NCBI RefSeq assembly: GCF_014699075.1
Contig: NZ_JACXAB010000004.1
Location: 1 to 64,000, forward strand
DNA length: 64,000 nucleotides
DNA from: Microvirga sp.
Lineage (GTDB): Bacteria; Pseudomonadota; Alphaproteobacteria; Rhizobiales; Beijerinckiaceae
Direction of reading: 5' to 3'
The notes below the pieces were generated by a model. The model saw only the letters and a list, made by a program, of their open reading frames with translations. It ran no database searches and was not told the DNA's origin. Below, one piece after another: positions 9,948 through 18,249 of this stretch. The position numbers were made by a program, and so were the translations under genes. The first letter of the stretch is position 1. Every line of letters begins with the position of its first letter.

Positions 9948-10451
9948 TTGGCTATCCGTCCCATCATCCGCTTCCCCGATCCTCGCCTGCACCGGAGGGC
10001 GGAAGCCGTTGTCGACATCGACGACGAAGTCCGGGCTCTGGCAAGAGACCTCACAGAGACGATGCATGCCGCACCCGGCATCGGCATCACGGCGCCGCAT
10101 GTGGGGGTGCTCCGGCGCCTCGTGGTGATCCAGCTGGAGGGCCAGACAGAGCCCCATGTGTCGATTAATCCGGAGATCGTCTGGTCCTCCCCGGAGAGGA
10201 TCCGGCACGTGGAGGGAAGCGTCTCCATGCCAGGCGTCAACGACGAGGTCGAGCGTTATGCCCGCGTGCGGGTGAGATACAGGGGGCTGGACGACCGGGA
10301 GCACGAGGAGGAGGCGGAGGGGCTGATGGCGGTCTGCTTCCAGCACGAGATCGACCAGCTCGACGGCATCTTCTGGATCGATCGTCTGTCGAAATTGAAA
10401 CGTGACCGCCTGATCAAGCGGTTCGACAAACTGCAGCGTCTTAAGGCATGA
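9948..10451 (+). CDS. Peptide deformylase-like protein with degenerate metal site
   Basis: A 167-residue protein with peptide deformylase architecture, but all three signature motifs are altered. Motif I GxGxAAPQ reads GIGITAPH (44-51). Motif II EGCLS reads EGSVS (89-93), so the metal-binding Cys is Ser91. Motif III HExDH reads HEIDQ (133-137), so the second metal-binding His is Gln137; His133 and catalytic Glu134 remain. With two of three iron ligands gone it is probably not a working deformylase. The start is TTG after AAGGA; a later ATG would cut into the conserved N-terminus. The housekeeping def gene should lie elsewhere. Confidence 0.85.
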   Translation: MAIRPIIRFPDPRLHRRAEAVVDIDDEVRALARDLTETMHAAPGIGITAPHVGVLRRLVVIQLEGQTEPHVSINPEIVWSSPERIRHVEGSVSMPGVNDEVERYARVRVRYRGLDDREHEEEAEGLMAVCFQHEIDQLDGIFWIDRLSKLKRDRLIKRFDKLQRLKA

Positions 10452-10478
10452 AGGCGCTGACAATGGAGTTCTGGAAAC

Positions 10479-10703
10479 GTGGTTGAAGTCTATCGCATCG
10501 AATCCGTGGCGTCCGAGGACGCGGGCGGCGGAATCATCCGCCGGATCCTGGTTCGCACCGATTCCGTCGAAAAGGCGAAGGAGAGGGCGCTGAAGGTGTT
10601 CTCCCTGGCGCGGCGTCCCCAGTCCCGCGATCCCGAAATCGAATCCGTCCGCGTGCTCGACGGGGCCGGCTACGAGATCTTCTCGATCAGCACGAGGGAT
10701 TGA
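10479..10703 (+). CDS. Small conserved-looking hypothetical protein
   Basis: A 74-residue, soluble, charged protein starting with GTG, 27 bp after the deformylase-like gene and in the same direction. It has an alternating beta-alpha-beta look (strand about 2-9, strand 19-25, helix 29-42, strand 53-58, strand 65-70). I do not recognise the family. Support is the operon-like spacing and the coding-like pattern up to a clean stop. Confidence 0.55.
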   Translation: MVEVYRIESVASEDAGGGIIRRILVRTDSVEKAKERALKVFSLARRPQSRDPEIESVRVLDGAGYEIFSISTRD

Positions 10704-10833
10704 CGCTCCAAGCGCGGCGTCGTGCCTCCTGGGGATAATCCAAACACCATTTGACAGCGTGCCCGATCACCGGTACGAGCGCGCCTCCATCGCGAGAAAC
10801 GCTCCTTTCGGGCATGTGATGGATGAGAAATGC

Positions 10834-10910
10834 GCGGGCGTAGCTCAGTCGGTTAGAGTGCCGGCCTGTCACGCCGGAGGTCGCGGGTTCGAGCCCCGTC
10901 GCCCGCGCCA
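10834..10910 (+). tRNA. tRNA-Asp (anticodon GTC)
   Basis: A 77-nt cloverleaf. The acceptor stem GCGGGCG pairs with CGCCCGC, the D-arm contains AGCTCAGTCGGTTAGAG, and the anticodon stem CCGGC/GCCGG holds GTC at 10868-10870. The T-arm has GGTTCGA, the discriminator is G, and CCA is encoded at 10908-10910. Confidence 0.98.
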
Positions 10911-11005
10911 CTCTCCTCAGGCTGCAGCAGGCAGCCCTCCTTGCAAAATCGACTGATTATACATGCCGCTTCAAGGAGCCCTGATCTTGCAGCCGCGTGA
11001 ATGAA

Positions 11006-11030
11006 CAAAGGAGCCGCGAGGGCTCCTTTG
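11006..11030 (-). terminator. Rho-independent terminator of phoX
   Basis: A perfect 10-bp stem (11006-11015 with 11021-11030) with a 5-nt loop, 30 bp past the phoX stop. The minus strand continues with a modest T-rich run. Confidence 0.75.
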
Positions 11031-11059
11031 CTGTCTCTGCATGATGGTGCTGAACGCTG

Positions 11060-13027
11060 TCAGGCGATCTTGCCGCCGCCCTGCTTGGTGATCACAAGTA
11101 CGGAGGGACGAGTTGGCATTGCGTCCTTGAAGTCCGGCCAGCGGGTAGCGGGATTCTCGAAGGTGGACGTGCCCTCGTCGACCTCGCCCGGGTGCTGAAC
11201 CGCGAGGAAGAGCGACTCGTCGTTGGGCGTGAAGAAGGGACCGCACAGCTCGCCGCCGACCGGCACCCGGAAGAAGTGCTTGGACGTGCCGCGCCGCTCG
11301 CCTTCGGTCTCAAGCGCCCAGAGGCCGTCCGCCCGGCCCGTGGCCTTGGCGTTGTTGCCGTCGGTGGAGATCCAGAGTCGGCCCTGGCTGTCGATGGCGC
11401 AGTTGTCCGGCATGCCGAACCAGCCGTTCTTGGTGGTCTCCGATGAGAAGGTCGCCCCGACCGCCGCGACGGAAGGATCGCCGCACTTCACGAGAATCTC
11501 CCAGGCGAAGGCGGTGGCCGCGTGGTTGCCGCCCTCAGGCATCATCTCGACGATGTGGCCGAACGCGTTGTTGGCGCGCGGGTTGGCCGCATCCACCTGG
11601 TCTTCCTTGCGCCGGGTGTTGTTCGTCAGCATGACGTAGACGCGGTTGGTCTGCGGGTTCGCCTCGATGTCCTCGGGACGGTCCATTTTGGTGGCGCCGA
11701 GGAGGTCCGCCGCGCGGCGGGTCTCGATCAGCACGTCAGCCTGGCTCCTGAAGCCGTTAGCCTCGGTGAGCGGTCCCTGGCCATGCACCATCGGCAGCCA
11801 CGTGCCGGTGCCGTCCGGGTTGTACTTCGCCACGTAGAGAATGCCCTCGTCGAGCAAGCCAAAATTGGCGGCGCGGTTCTGCGGGTCGACCTTGCCGGCG
11901 GTGACGAACTTGTAGACGTAGTCGAAGCGCTCGTCGTCGCCGAGATAGACCACATAGCGGCCGTCACTGTTTGTGATGCCGGCAGCGCCCTCGTGCTTGG
12001 TGCGGCCGAGCGCCGTGCGCTTCTTCGGGATGAAGTTGGGGTCGAAGGGATCGATCTCGACCACCCAGCCGAAGCGGTTCGCCTCGTTGGGCTCCTTGGC
12101 GAGGTCGAAACGATCGTGGAACTTGCCCCAGGCGTAGGCTGGCGTGCCGATGCCATAGCGCTTGTAGTTCTTGGCCTCGGGATGATCGTCGGAGAGCTTG
12201 CCCCAGAAATAGCCGTTGAAGTTCTCCTCGCAGCTCAGCCACGTGCCCCAGGGCGTCACGCCGCCGGCGCAGTTGTTGATCATGCCGCGCACGCTGCGGC
12301 CGCTGGAATCGGCGGAGGTTTTCATGCGGGCATGGCCGGCGGCCGGTCCGGTGATCTCCATGGGGGTGTCGGCGGTGATGCGGCGGTTGTACTTCGAATC
12401 CTTCACCACCTGCCACTTGCCGTCGACGCGCCGGATCTCGACGACTGCGCCGCCATGGGCGGCGATCTCGATGGCCACGAGGTCCTGGGTCATCTTGGCG
12501 AAATTGGCGTCCTTGGAGTCCTGAACGCCCACGCCCGGGAACATGAGCTCCTCGTTGGTGTATTCATGGTTTGCGACCAGGAGGCCATGATCGGCGGAGC
12601 CGTTGAGCGGGATGAAGCCGATGAAGTCGGTGTTGTAGCCGAACTGACGCGCCTGGGCTTCAGCCGTCTGCTTCATGGGGTCGAACTCGGGGGCATCCGG
12701 GAAAAGCGGGTCGCCCCAACGCAGGAGCACCTGGGCGTCGTAGCCCTCGGCGACGTGATGCGTATGGTCGACCCCCGCCTCGATTTCCTTGAAGTCGAAG
12801 GAGATCGGGTTCGAGGCCTTCTTGGCCGGCTGCTCGTTGGCTGCCAGGGCCCGGTGGCCGACGGTCGCGGAAATGGCCGCCACGGCCAGCGAGCCCCGCA
12901 GGAGGTCGCGCCGGTTGAAGCGGGTCGCGATGATCTCGCCCATGGTGAGGTTATGCGTCGGATTTACTCCGACATCGCCTGAGTCTTCCAGTTCGCTGGC
13001 GCGAAGGCGGCCCTTGTGCTCGTCCAT
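11060..13027 (-). CDS. phoX: PhoX family alkaline phosphatase (DUF839), Tat-exported
   Basis: Periplasmic or secreted Ca/Fe-dependent phosphomonoesterase family of 655 residues. A twin-arginine signal is present (N-R-R-D-L-L-R-G near 38-45, then a hydrophobic stretch ending near Ala62). The body is full-length DUF839, with conserved stretches such as GADHGLLVANHEYTNEE-type and WGTWLSCEENFNGYFW. The long N-terminus before the Tat motif is typical of the family. A GGAG ribosome binding site precedes the ATG at 13027. A possible Pho box lies 47-64 bp upstream, fitting phosphate-starvation control. Confidence 0.92.
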   Translation of the reverse strand: MDEHKGRLRASELEDSGDVGVNPTHNLTMGEIIATRFNRRDLLRGSLAVAAISATVGHRALAANEQPAKKASNPISFDFKEIEAGVDHTHHVAEGYDAQVLLRWGDPLFPDAPEFDPMKQTAEAQARQFGYNTDFIGFIPLNGSADHGLLVANHEYTNEELMFPGVGVQDSKDANFAKMTQDLVAIEIAAHGGAVVEIRRVDGKWQVVKDSKYNRRITADTPMEITGPAAGHARMKTSADSSGRSVRGMINNCAGGVTPWGTWLSCEENFNGYFWGKLSDDHPEAKNYKRYGIGTPAYAWGKFHDRFDLAKEPNEANRFGWVVEIDPFDPNFIPKKRTALGRTKHEGAAGITNSDGRYVVYLGDDERFDYVYKFVTAGKVDPQNRAANFGLLDEGILYVAKYNPDGTGTWLPMVHGQGPLTEANGFRSQADVLIETRRAADLLGATKMDRPEDIEANPQTNRVYVMLTNNTRRKEDQVDAANPRANNAFGHIVEMMPEGGNHAATAFAWEILVKCGDPSVAAVGATFSSETTKNGWFGMPDNCAIDSQGRLWISTDGNNAKATGRADGLWALETEGERRGTSKHFFRVPVGGELCGPFFTPNDESLFLAVQHPGEVDEGTSTFENPATRWPDFKDAMPTRPSVLVITKQGGGKIA

Positions 13028-13073
13028 ATCGGTTTCTCCGTCTTATGTGACGATCACGCATTAGAACCGTTCT

Positions 13074-13091
13074 ATGTAAGCTGCGTGACAA
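13074..13091 (-). promoter_or_regulatory. Possible Pho box upstream of phoX
   Basis: Read on the minus strand, TTGTCAC-GCAG-CTTACAT (13091-13074) has the 7-4-7 layout of the PhoB site CTGTCAT-N4-CTGTCAT, with a good first and a weaker second half. The position, 47-64 bp before a phosphatase start, supports it. Confidence 0.45.
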
Positions 13092-13149
13092 TTCGCCAAG
13101 GTGAGGGCGGGAACGCGACAACCCGTATGAGATCCTGTATGGTCCGGGA

Positions 13150-13407
13150 ATGAGCAACGATACTTCTGAAATCCGTGATCAGCTGTCCGACCAATGGCAG
13201 AAGGTCGCGATCGACCTGATCCGCAAGGGGCTTCCCGCCGAAACCGTCTTCGAGACCCTGCTGACCGTGGGGCTCGCGGGTCAGGTTGAGCTGCATGGCA
13301 AGCACTTCATGGCCGGCAAGCTCGTGGCCATTGCCGAGCAGCTGTCCGAACAGGTCAGGCGCGAGAAGGAGGCTCTCCAGGAGGCCTCCACGGCCACGAA
13401 GAACTAG
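13150..13407 (+). CDS. Small helical hypothetical protein
   Basis: An 85-residue soluble, mostly helical protein with an amphipathic C-terminal helix (about 52-78). It lies divergently from phoX with a 122-bp spacer. I do not recognise a family, and no signal peptide or metal motif is visible. The clean codon pattern and ATG start suggest a real gene. Confidence 0.6.
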   Translation: MSNDTSEIRDQLSDQWQKVAIDLIRKGLPAETVFETLLTVGLAGQVELHGKHFMAGKLVAIAEQLSEQVRREKEALQEASTATKN

Positions 13408-13533
13408 CATCCCGCATTCCCGGCGGCGTTGTTCATCATAGACGTTTTTCCATTGCAACGTCTGAGGCAATTGCCGCGTTAGCTTGGCGAACCTTCAAAG
13501 CGGCCTCGGCCGCTTCTTTGCCCTCCGGACACA

Positions 13534-13980
13534 ATGGGGTGGTGCCTCATGCAGCAGGCGCTCGACAGCAATACCCTGGACCGCTTGATCGCCCTGGGAC
13601 GCCAGCAGGGACAACTGACAACCCTCGATCTCGAAACCAATCTGCCGATCCATTCCATGAGCGCGGAAGACATCGCGTTGATTGTGGTTCACCTTGAGGA
13701 GGCCGGCGTTCCGGTCGAGCTGGAAGACAGCCTGATGGCTCCCAGTCCAAAGCCGGCCGCGGCTCCGACGAGGAGCGCCGAGATCATCCCGTTTCCGGAT
13801 CGCGCCACTGCCGACCGGATGAAGAAGCGGACAGCACCCCTCCAAAAGGCAGCTGCCATTCAGGCGGCGGAGCCCGCCTTCGTTCAGCGGGAGAAACGCA
13901 CGGCCCATTGGGCGGTGGCCATCGGGGGGCTTCTGGTGCTGGCGTTGATGGTCGGTGCTCTGATCCTCTTCGGCGTCTGA
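13534..13980 (+). CDS. Membrane-anchored protein with a sigma-70 region 1.1-like domain
   Basis: A 148-residue protein. Residues about 12-66 resemble sigma70 region 1.1, the autoinhibitory acidic domain of RpoD, with the familiar pattern of a 'lisLGrqqGqLTxxdl..lP...ms.edi..iv..Lee.Gipv' fold. There is no sigma region 2, 3 or 4. A basic, Pro/Ala-rich linker follows, then one C-terminal transmembrane helix (about 125-148), giving a tail-anchored topology with the domain facing the cytoplasm. The start could also be the ATG at 13549, which has a better ribosome binding site. A role in titrating RNA polymerase or sigma is inference. Confidence 0.7.
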   Translation: MGWCLMQQALDSNTLDRLIALGRQQGQLTTLDLETNLPIHSMSAEDIALIVVHLEEAGVPVELEDSLMAPSPKPAAAPTRSAEIIPFPDRATADRMKKRTAPLQKAAAIQAAEPAFVQREKRTAHWAVAIGGLLVLALMVGALILFGV

Positions 13981-14001
13981 CCCGCTCTAAAGGGCTGAGT
14001 C

Positions 14002-15219
14002 CTAGAGTTCGGCCTCGGCTGATCCAAGGACGGGCAGCGGCTTGACGGCCGGCCCGGTGAACTGCGTCACGCTCAGCTCGTGCTGATTGCGGGAAGCAAA
14101 GCCCAGATCCAGAAATGCCGTGCGGGGATCGAACAGGGCTTTGATCGCCGCCTTCTCATCATAGCCTAAAATCGGCTCCGGTTTGGGAGCGCTAGTCGTT
14201 ACCGGAAGGATTGCCGAGGTCGTTTCCAACGCTTGGCCGGGCAGGGCGGCGCTGGCGAGCCTGATCTCCTTTGGACGCTGCGGCGGAAGAGGCGCAGGCG
14301 TCACGGAGGTGGCTATGCTCTCAGGATCGGCGGAAGCCACCAGGGTAACCGGGCTCTCCTGCGTGGGCTCGGACTGAGGTGCCGGCTGAGCATCCTTCCG
14401 CCCGAAGAGATTGGCCAGAACATTGCCGATGGACGGACCGCCGCCGGCCGAAGCCTGGGTGGCCAAGGAGGCATTCCGGGATAGGACCTCGGCCTTTGCC
14501 ACTTCATAGCCGGCGAGCGGCTTACCGTTCGAGGGCAGGTGCAAGGTCTTCCCGTCCGGGAACAGTTGCACCAGTTGCTGCTGCGACATGCGCGGCCAGG
14601 CGCGCACATTGCCCGTATCCACATGAACGAAGGCGGAGGAGGGGTAATAGCCCACGCCGCCGTACTGCATCTTCATGGCAATCGCCCGCAGACGGCCGGT
14701 GTCCACGTCGGGCAGGCGGATATCCATGGCTTTGCCGAGCATGTGCTGGCTGTGCTCCGCCACACCGCTGGATCTGCGGCGCAGGGCACCGTTTGTTTCC
14801 GGCGAGCGGTAGGCGGAGATGATGTTGATGGGCTGCGAGGAGCCGGACTCCCGATAAACCTCCCAGAGTATATCGAACAGGCGCGCATCCATCTGGGCAG
14901 GCTTGTCGACCCGCCAGTCCCGCAGGAACCAGTTGAGCTGGCTCAAGGCGCCCTCGTCGATCCGGCCGTTCCGGCGGAATGTGACGGTCAGGCTCTCCCG
15001 CGTATGGGTATGGAAGAAGCTGAGTGTGCGGGTATCGCCGAACGCTGCCGCCCCCTGCATCGGAACCAGGGACAATGCCACGAGGGAGAGGGCTGCGGCC
15101 GAGAGGCAAATGACGGAACGAAGGACTCTCTTTCCGCCGGACAGGCGGCCGCCCCGCGGCACAGAGGCCACCTTCCATCCGCCAGCCGATCGCTTGGATC
15201 GGGCGAAGATTCCCGCCAT
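14002..15219 (-). CDS. M15-type (DUF882) murein peptidase, exported
   Basis: A 405-residue exported protein. A hydrophobic signal or anchor at about 33-58 follows a basic N-terminus. It is followed by a DUF882/M15 zinc peptidase domain (about 62-215) with the motif SxxHxxGxAxD (His159, Asp166) and the His199-Val-Asp201 pair, as in YcbK/MepK-like D,D- or L,D-endopeptidases that cut peptidoglycan crosslinks. A low-complexity Pro/Ser/Thr tail of about 190 residues extends past the domain and is variable in such proteins. It lies just downstream of an L,D-transpeptidase gene in the same direction, although a terminator separates them. Confidence 0.88.
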   Translation of the reverse strand: MAGIFARSKRSAGGWKVASVPRGGRLSGGKRVLRSVICLSAAALSLVALSLVPMQGAAAFGDTRTLSFFHTHTRESLTVTFRRNGRIDEGALSQLNWFLRDWRVDKPAQMDARLFDILWEVYRESGSSQPINIISAYRSPETNGALRRRSSGVAEHSQHMLGKAMDIRLPDVDTGRLRAIAMKMQYGGVGYYPSSAFVHVDTGNVRAWPRMSQQQLVQLFPDGKTLHLPSNGKPLAGYEVAKAEVLSRNASLATQASAGGGPSIGNVLANLFGRKDAQPAPQSEPTQESPVTLVASADPESIATSVTPAPLPPQRPKEIRLASAALPGQALETTSAILPVTTSAPKPEPILGYDEKAAIKALFDPRTAFLDLGFASRNQHELSVTQFTGPAVKPLPVLGSAEAEL

Positions 15220-15271
15220 GGTTCGTAAGTTCCCGCGTCCCTAAGCGACGTGTGATTGTTAACCATGGCAA

Positions 15272-15296
15272 AAATAGGCACGAACCGTGCCTATTT
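15272..15296 (-). terminator. Rho-independent terminator of the L,D-transpeptidase gene
   Basis: An 11-bp perfect stem (15272-15282 with 15286-15296) with a 3-nt loop. The minus strand continues with five T. It sits 9 bp after the transpeptidase stop. Confidence 0.85.
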
Positions 15297-15304
15297 GCTT
15301 AATC

Positions 15305-16012
15305 TCAGGAGCGGGCGGCGGTCTGATCGCGCTTTCCTCGTCCGGATGGCGCGTTCAGGACGACGACCTTCGTGCCTGTCGGCGTGTGGTTGTAGAGGTC
15401 GATCACGTCCTGGTTGATCATGCGGATGCAGCCGGACGAGACGTTGGTGCCGATGGTCCATGGCTCGAAGGTGCCATGGATGCGATAGAGCGTATCCTTG
15501 TTGCCCTGCCAGAGGTAGAGGGCGCGGGCGCCCAAGGGGTTCCCTGGACCACCGGGCATGCCGGGTCCGCCCGGAAGTTCGCCCATCTGCTCCATGAGTT
15601 CGGGCTCGCGGGCGAACATTTCCTTCGGCGGATACCAGTCCGGCCATTCCTGCTTGGTCTTGATGGTGGCAGCACCCGACCAGCCGAAGCCCGAGCGTCC
15701 GACACCGACGCCATAGCGTACGGCCATCCCGTCCCGCATGACGAGATAGAGATACCGGCTCCGGGGATCGACCACGATGGTGCCCGGAGCCTCCGTGGTG
15801 TCGTACTGCACCACGCGGCGGAGAAAGGCCGGGTTGATCCGCGAGAGCTCGATTCCAGGAATCGGATAGAGATCATCGTCGACGGGTCCGTACATCCGTT
15901 GATGGGCGGACATATCGCGCAGCGATTGGGCGAAAGTGCTGCTGGACGGCAGAGTGGATCCTGCGGCAGCGGCTGACGCTCCAAGCAGGAATGTTCGGCG
16001 GCTGAGGTCCAT
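15305..16012 (-). CDS. L,D-transpeptidase (YkuD domain)
   Basis: A 235-residue exported enzyme that forms 3-3 crosslinks or anchors proteins to peptidoglycan. A Tat-like signal (SRRTFLLG near 4-11) runs to about residue 29. The YkuD domain has the catalytic signature HGTFEP...SSGCIRM, with the nucleophile Cys in SGCIRM. The start at 16012 follows a GGGGAG ribosome binding site and gives a proper signal peptide; an upstream in-frame ATG at 16123 adds an implausible extension. The C-terminal ten residues are basic. Confidence 0.9.
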   Translation of the reverse strand: MDLSRRTFLLGASAAAAGSTLPSSSTFAQSLRDMSAHQRMYGPVDDDLYPIPGIELSRINPAFLRRVVQYDTTEAPGTIVVDPRSRYLYLVMRDGMAVRYGVGVGRSGFGWSGAATIKTKQEWPDWYPPKEMFAREPELMEQMGELPGGPGMPGGPGNPLGARALYLWQGNKDTLYRIHGTFEPWTIGTNVSSGCIRMINQDVIDLYNHTPTGTKVVVLNAPSGRGKRDQTAARS

Positions 16013-16156
16013 GATGCTCTCCCCGGTGTTCTTTAACTCGACAATAAGAAGACGCAGGACCACGCATGCAGGTTTCATGCTAGCTGCTATGCTTTGTGGG
16101 CAGAACCAAGCCTGGCCGTTCACGTTTGAGCGAGTGCAGGGCAGGGGCGGAGCGAT

Positions 16157-16618
16157 ATGACGATCGACAATCTCTCATGGTCATGGCTGGCCGGCAGCGC
16201 CGTGCTCGGCATCCTGCTGGTGCTCGTCCTCTTCCTGACCCGAAAGCCACGCTTCCGCCGCGCTGCGATCATGACGGAGAACGAGCGGGAGTTTTACGGT
16301 CGCCTTCTCGCCGCCTGCCCGGACTGCCAGATCTGGCCTCAGGTCCCGATCCTGGCGCTCGTTCGGCCCGACGCGAAGGAAGGCAGCCGCGCATTCTGGA
16401 TGGCGTTCAAGAGAATTTCCAACACCCGCGTCGATTGGGTGGTCGTTCAGGACATGGAGGTGCTGGCGGTTATCGAGCTGGACGACCGTTCCCACGACGC
16501 CCGCAAGGATGCACAGCGCGACAGGATCCTGAAATCCTGCGGCTATCGCGTCGTCCGGTTCAATTCTAGCCGCAGACCCGACGGGCGCCAGATCCACGAG
16601 GCGATCTTCGCCGATTGA
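16157..16618 (+). CDS. DUF2726 membrane protein (PD-(D/E)XK-like)
   Basis: A 153-residue protein with one N-terminal transmembrane helix (about 9-28) and a cytoplasmic DUF2726 domain (about 40-150). The segment VIELDDRSHD followed by a Lys/Arg-rich helix (RKDAQRDRILKSCGY) is the nuclease-like core typical of this family. The biochemical activity is unproven. A GGAG ribosome binding site precedes the ATG. It converges with the downstream MBL-fold gene, only 2 bp apart. Confidence 0.8.
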   Translation: MTIDNLSWSWLAGSAVLGILLVLVLFLTRKPRFRRAAIMTENEREFYGRLLAACPDCQIWPQVPILALVRPDAKEGSRAFWMAFKRISNTRVDWVVVQDMEVLAVIELDDRSHDARKDAQRDRILKSCGYRVVRFNSSRRPDGRQIHEAIFAD

Positions 16619-16620
16619 GG

Positions 16621-17631
16621 TCAGGCAGAAATCGCCCGCCGGTCTGCCGATCCGAAGCTTTCATAGAGCTCATCCCGCAGAACATCGGGTTCTGACAGGT
16701 AGCGGGCCGAATGATGGAACGGCGTGACATGCCGGACGCCAGCCTCACGCGCCAGGGCGCCGGCCTCCCATGCCGTCAGGTGCAGGGAGGCCAGCGCGAG
16801 CGGGCGGTCGCATTCCAGAAACACGGCCTCGATGAAGAGCTGATCGGCTTTGTCGGCAAGACGCAGGATCTTGGCCCGGTTCTCCGCGTGGGGAGCGGCG
16901 TCGGTCACATAGGCGACCACCTGTCCGGGCGCCACCCGCAGGGCGCGGTGCTTGAGGTCCCCGAGAGGGATGGATCCGCCGTCCGGTACACCGAGGGTGT
17001 GGTCGTCCGGCAGCCCCAGGCGGACCGCGCGCTTGGCCTCGTTCAGCCACGGGCCAGGAGTAAGGTTCATCTCTGCCAGGACGCCGCGCCAGACGTTGAC
17101 CTGCAGCACCTCCCGCAGGGCGAAGGCGAGAGACGGGATGCCGTGGTCGAGGGCAACGGCTTCGATCCTGAACTCGTCCTCCGTCCAAGCGATTCCATCT
17201 GAAAAGACTGGCGGCGCAATATCTCGGCGTCTGAAGGCTTCACGGGCGTGAAACTCGGCAGCCCTCGTCAGGCGGGAGCCGTCGTAATCCATCGCGCAGA
17301 GGCGGAAATCCACCGAGTTCTCATCGAGCAGATTCCACGTGAAGCTTCGGATCCGATGTTCAACCTGCTCCACGAAGCCCGGCGGGCCGATGAGGGTCAG
17401 CGGGGAGGGGCGGTGGAGGCACAGGCGTAACAGACGGTCGAAGCCGGCGATGTGGTCCACATGCGTATGGGAGACGAAGACGTGGCTCACCCGCAGCAAT
17501 TCGCGGGATGAGAGAGGGCTGACGTCGCCCAGATCGAACAGGATGGCACGGCGGCCGTAGCGGAAGTCGAGGTAGAGGCCCGGATCGCTGAAGGGATCGT
17601 TCACGAGGCGGGGTTGAACAAGCCAACTCAT
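16621..17631 (-). CDS. MBL-fold hydrolase of the ribonuclease Z-like group
   Basis: A 336-residue cytoplasmic metallo-beta-lactamase-fold protein. The zinc motif HTHVDH sits near residue 55, and later ligands are visible as VTDAAPH and FHHSARY near the C-terminus, the arrangement of tRNase Z/RNase BN relatives. The long central insertion and poor similarity to true tRNase Z leave the substrate open. The start at 17631 is preferred over 17703, which would run into the DUF411 gene; the ribosome binding site is weak either way. Confidence 0.8.
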   Translation of the reverse strand: MSWLVQPRLVNDPFSDPGLYLDFRYGRRAILFDLGDVSPLSSRELLRVSHVFVSHTHVDHIAGFDRLLRLCLHRPSPLTLIGPPGFVEQVEHRIRSFTWNLLDENSVDFRLCAMDYDGSRLTRAAEFHAREAFRRRDIAPPVFSDGIAWTEDEFRIEAVALDHGIPSLAFALREVLQVNVWRGVLAEMNLTPGPWLNEAKRAVRLGLPDDHTLGVPDGGSIPLGDLKHRALRVAPGQVVAYVTDAAPHAENRAKILRLADKADQLFIEAVFLECDRPLALASLHLTAWEAGALAREAGVRHVTPFHHSARYLSEPDVLRDELYESFGSADRRAISA

Positions 17632-17671
17632 GCCGGGCCAACGGCGCGAATCCTGGAGTGTTCCCGTTGCC

Positions 17672-18160
17672 TCAGGCTTCGCGGCCCCCGATATAGCGTG
17701 CATAGGTCCGCTGTCCGGAGGGGCCGAACAGAACCACCTCGTAGGTGTCGGGCTCCATGCCCTCGACCTCCATGCCGGGTGATCCGACAGGCATACCGGG
17801 AACGGCCAGACCCTTGCCGTCAGGCTTCTCGGCCAGCAACCGCTTGATCGCGGCTGGGGGAACGTGCCCCTCGATCACATAGCCGCCGATCTCCGCCGTG
17901 TGACAGGAGGCCAGCGCCTCGGGCACGCCAAGGCGGGCCTTCAGGCGGTTGACCTCGGCGGATTCGACCACCTCGACGTTAAAACCCGCCGCCTGGACAT
18001 GCTTGACCCATCCGGTGCAGCAGCCGCAGTTCGGGTCTTTGGTCACAACCATCTTCGGCAGGGTCTCAGTGGCCAAAGAAGCCCGTGATGTGACGATCAG
18101 GCTGGACGCTGCAAAGCCTGCAAGCAGCGCCCGTCGGCTGATCGGTAGGGTAGAACCCAT
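17672..18160 (-). CDS. DUF411 metal-binding protein, Tat-exported
   Basis: A 162-residue periplasmic protein. A Tat-type signal (SRRALLAG near 8-15) precedes a DUF411 domain with the Cys motif NCGCC (about 44-48), conserved Cys/His (SCHTAEIGGYVIEGHVP, about 85-101) and a Met-rich loop (PGMPVGSPGMEVEGM), typical of copper-associated proteins. It lies at the end of a minus-strand group of metal-related genes. A GGAGG ribosome binding site precedes the ATG. Confidence 0.88.
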   Translation of the reverse strand: MGSTLPISRRALLAGFAASSLIVTSRASLATETLPKMVVTKDPNCGCCTGWVKHVQAAGFNVEVVESAEVNRLKARLGVPEALASCHTAEIGGYVIEGHVPPAAIKRLLAEKPDGKGLAVPGMPVGSPGMEVEGMEPDTYEVVLFGPSGQRTYARYIGGREA

Positions 18161-18249
18161 GAAAGTCTCCTCCTGTACGTCGGTCCGGATGCCCGGACCG
18201 ACGATGCTTGAACCTGCCTTATCGGCAGGGCTTTCGAACCTTTAGGGTG

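Noticed and set aside
11522..12982. Long plus-strand frame (486 codons) opposite phoX
   Set aside because: It is the antisense of a well-supported PhoX gene in GC-rich DNA; its translation is Val/Gly/Arg-rich with no family resemblance.
18179..18202. 10-bp GC-rich hairpin upstream of the DUF411 gene as a terminator
   Set aside because: The stem is perfect but no T run follows on either strand; it may be a processing or attenuation element, which I cannot support.
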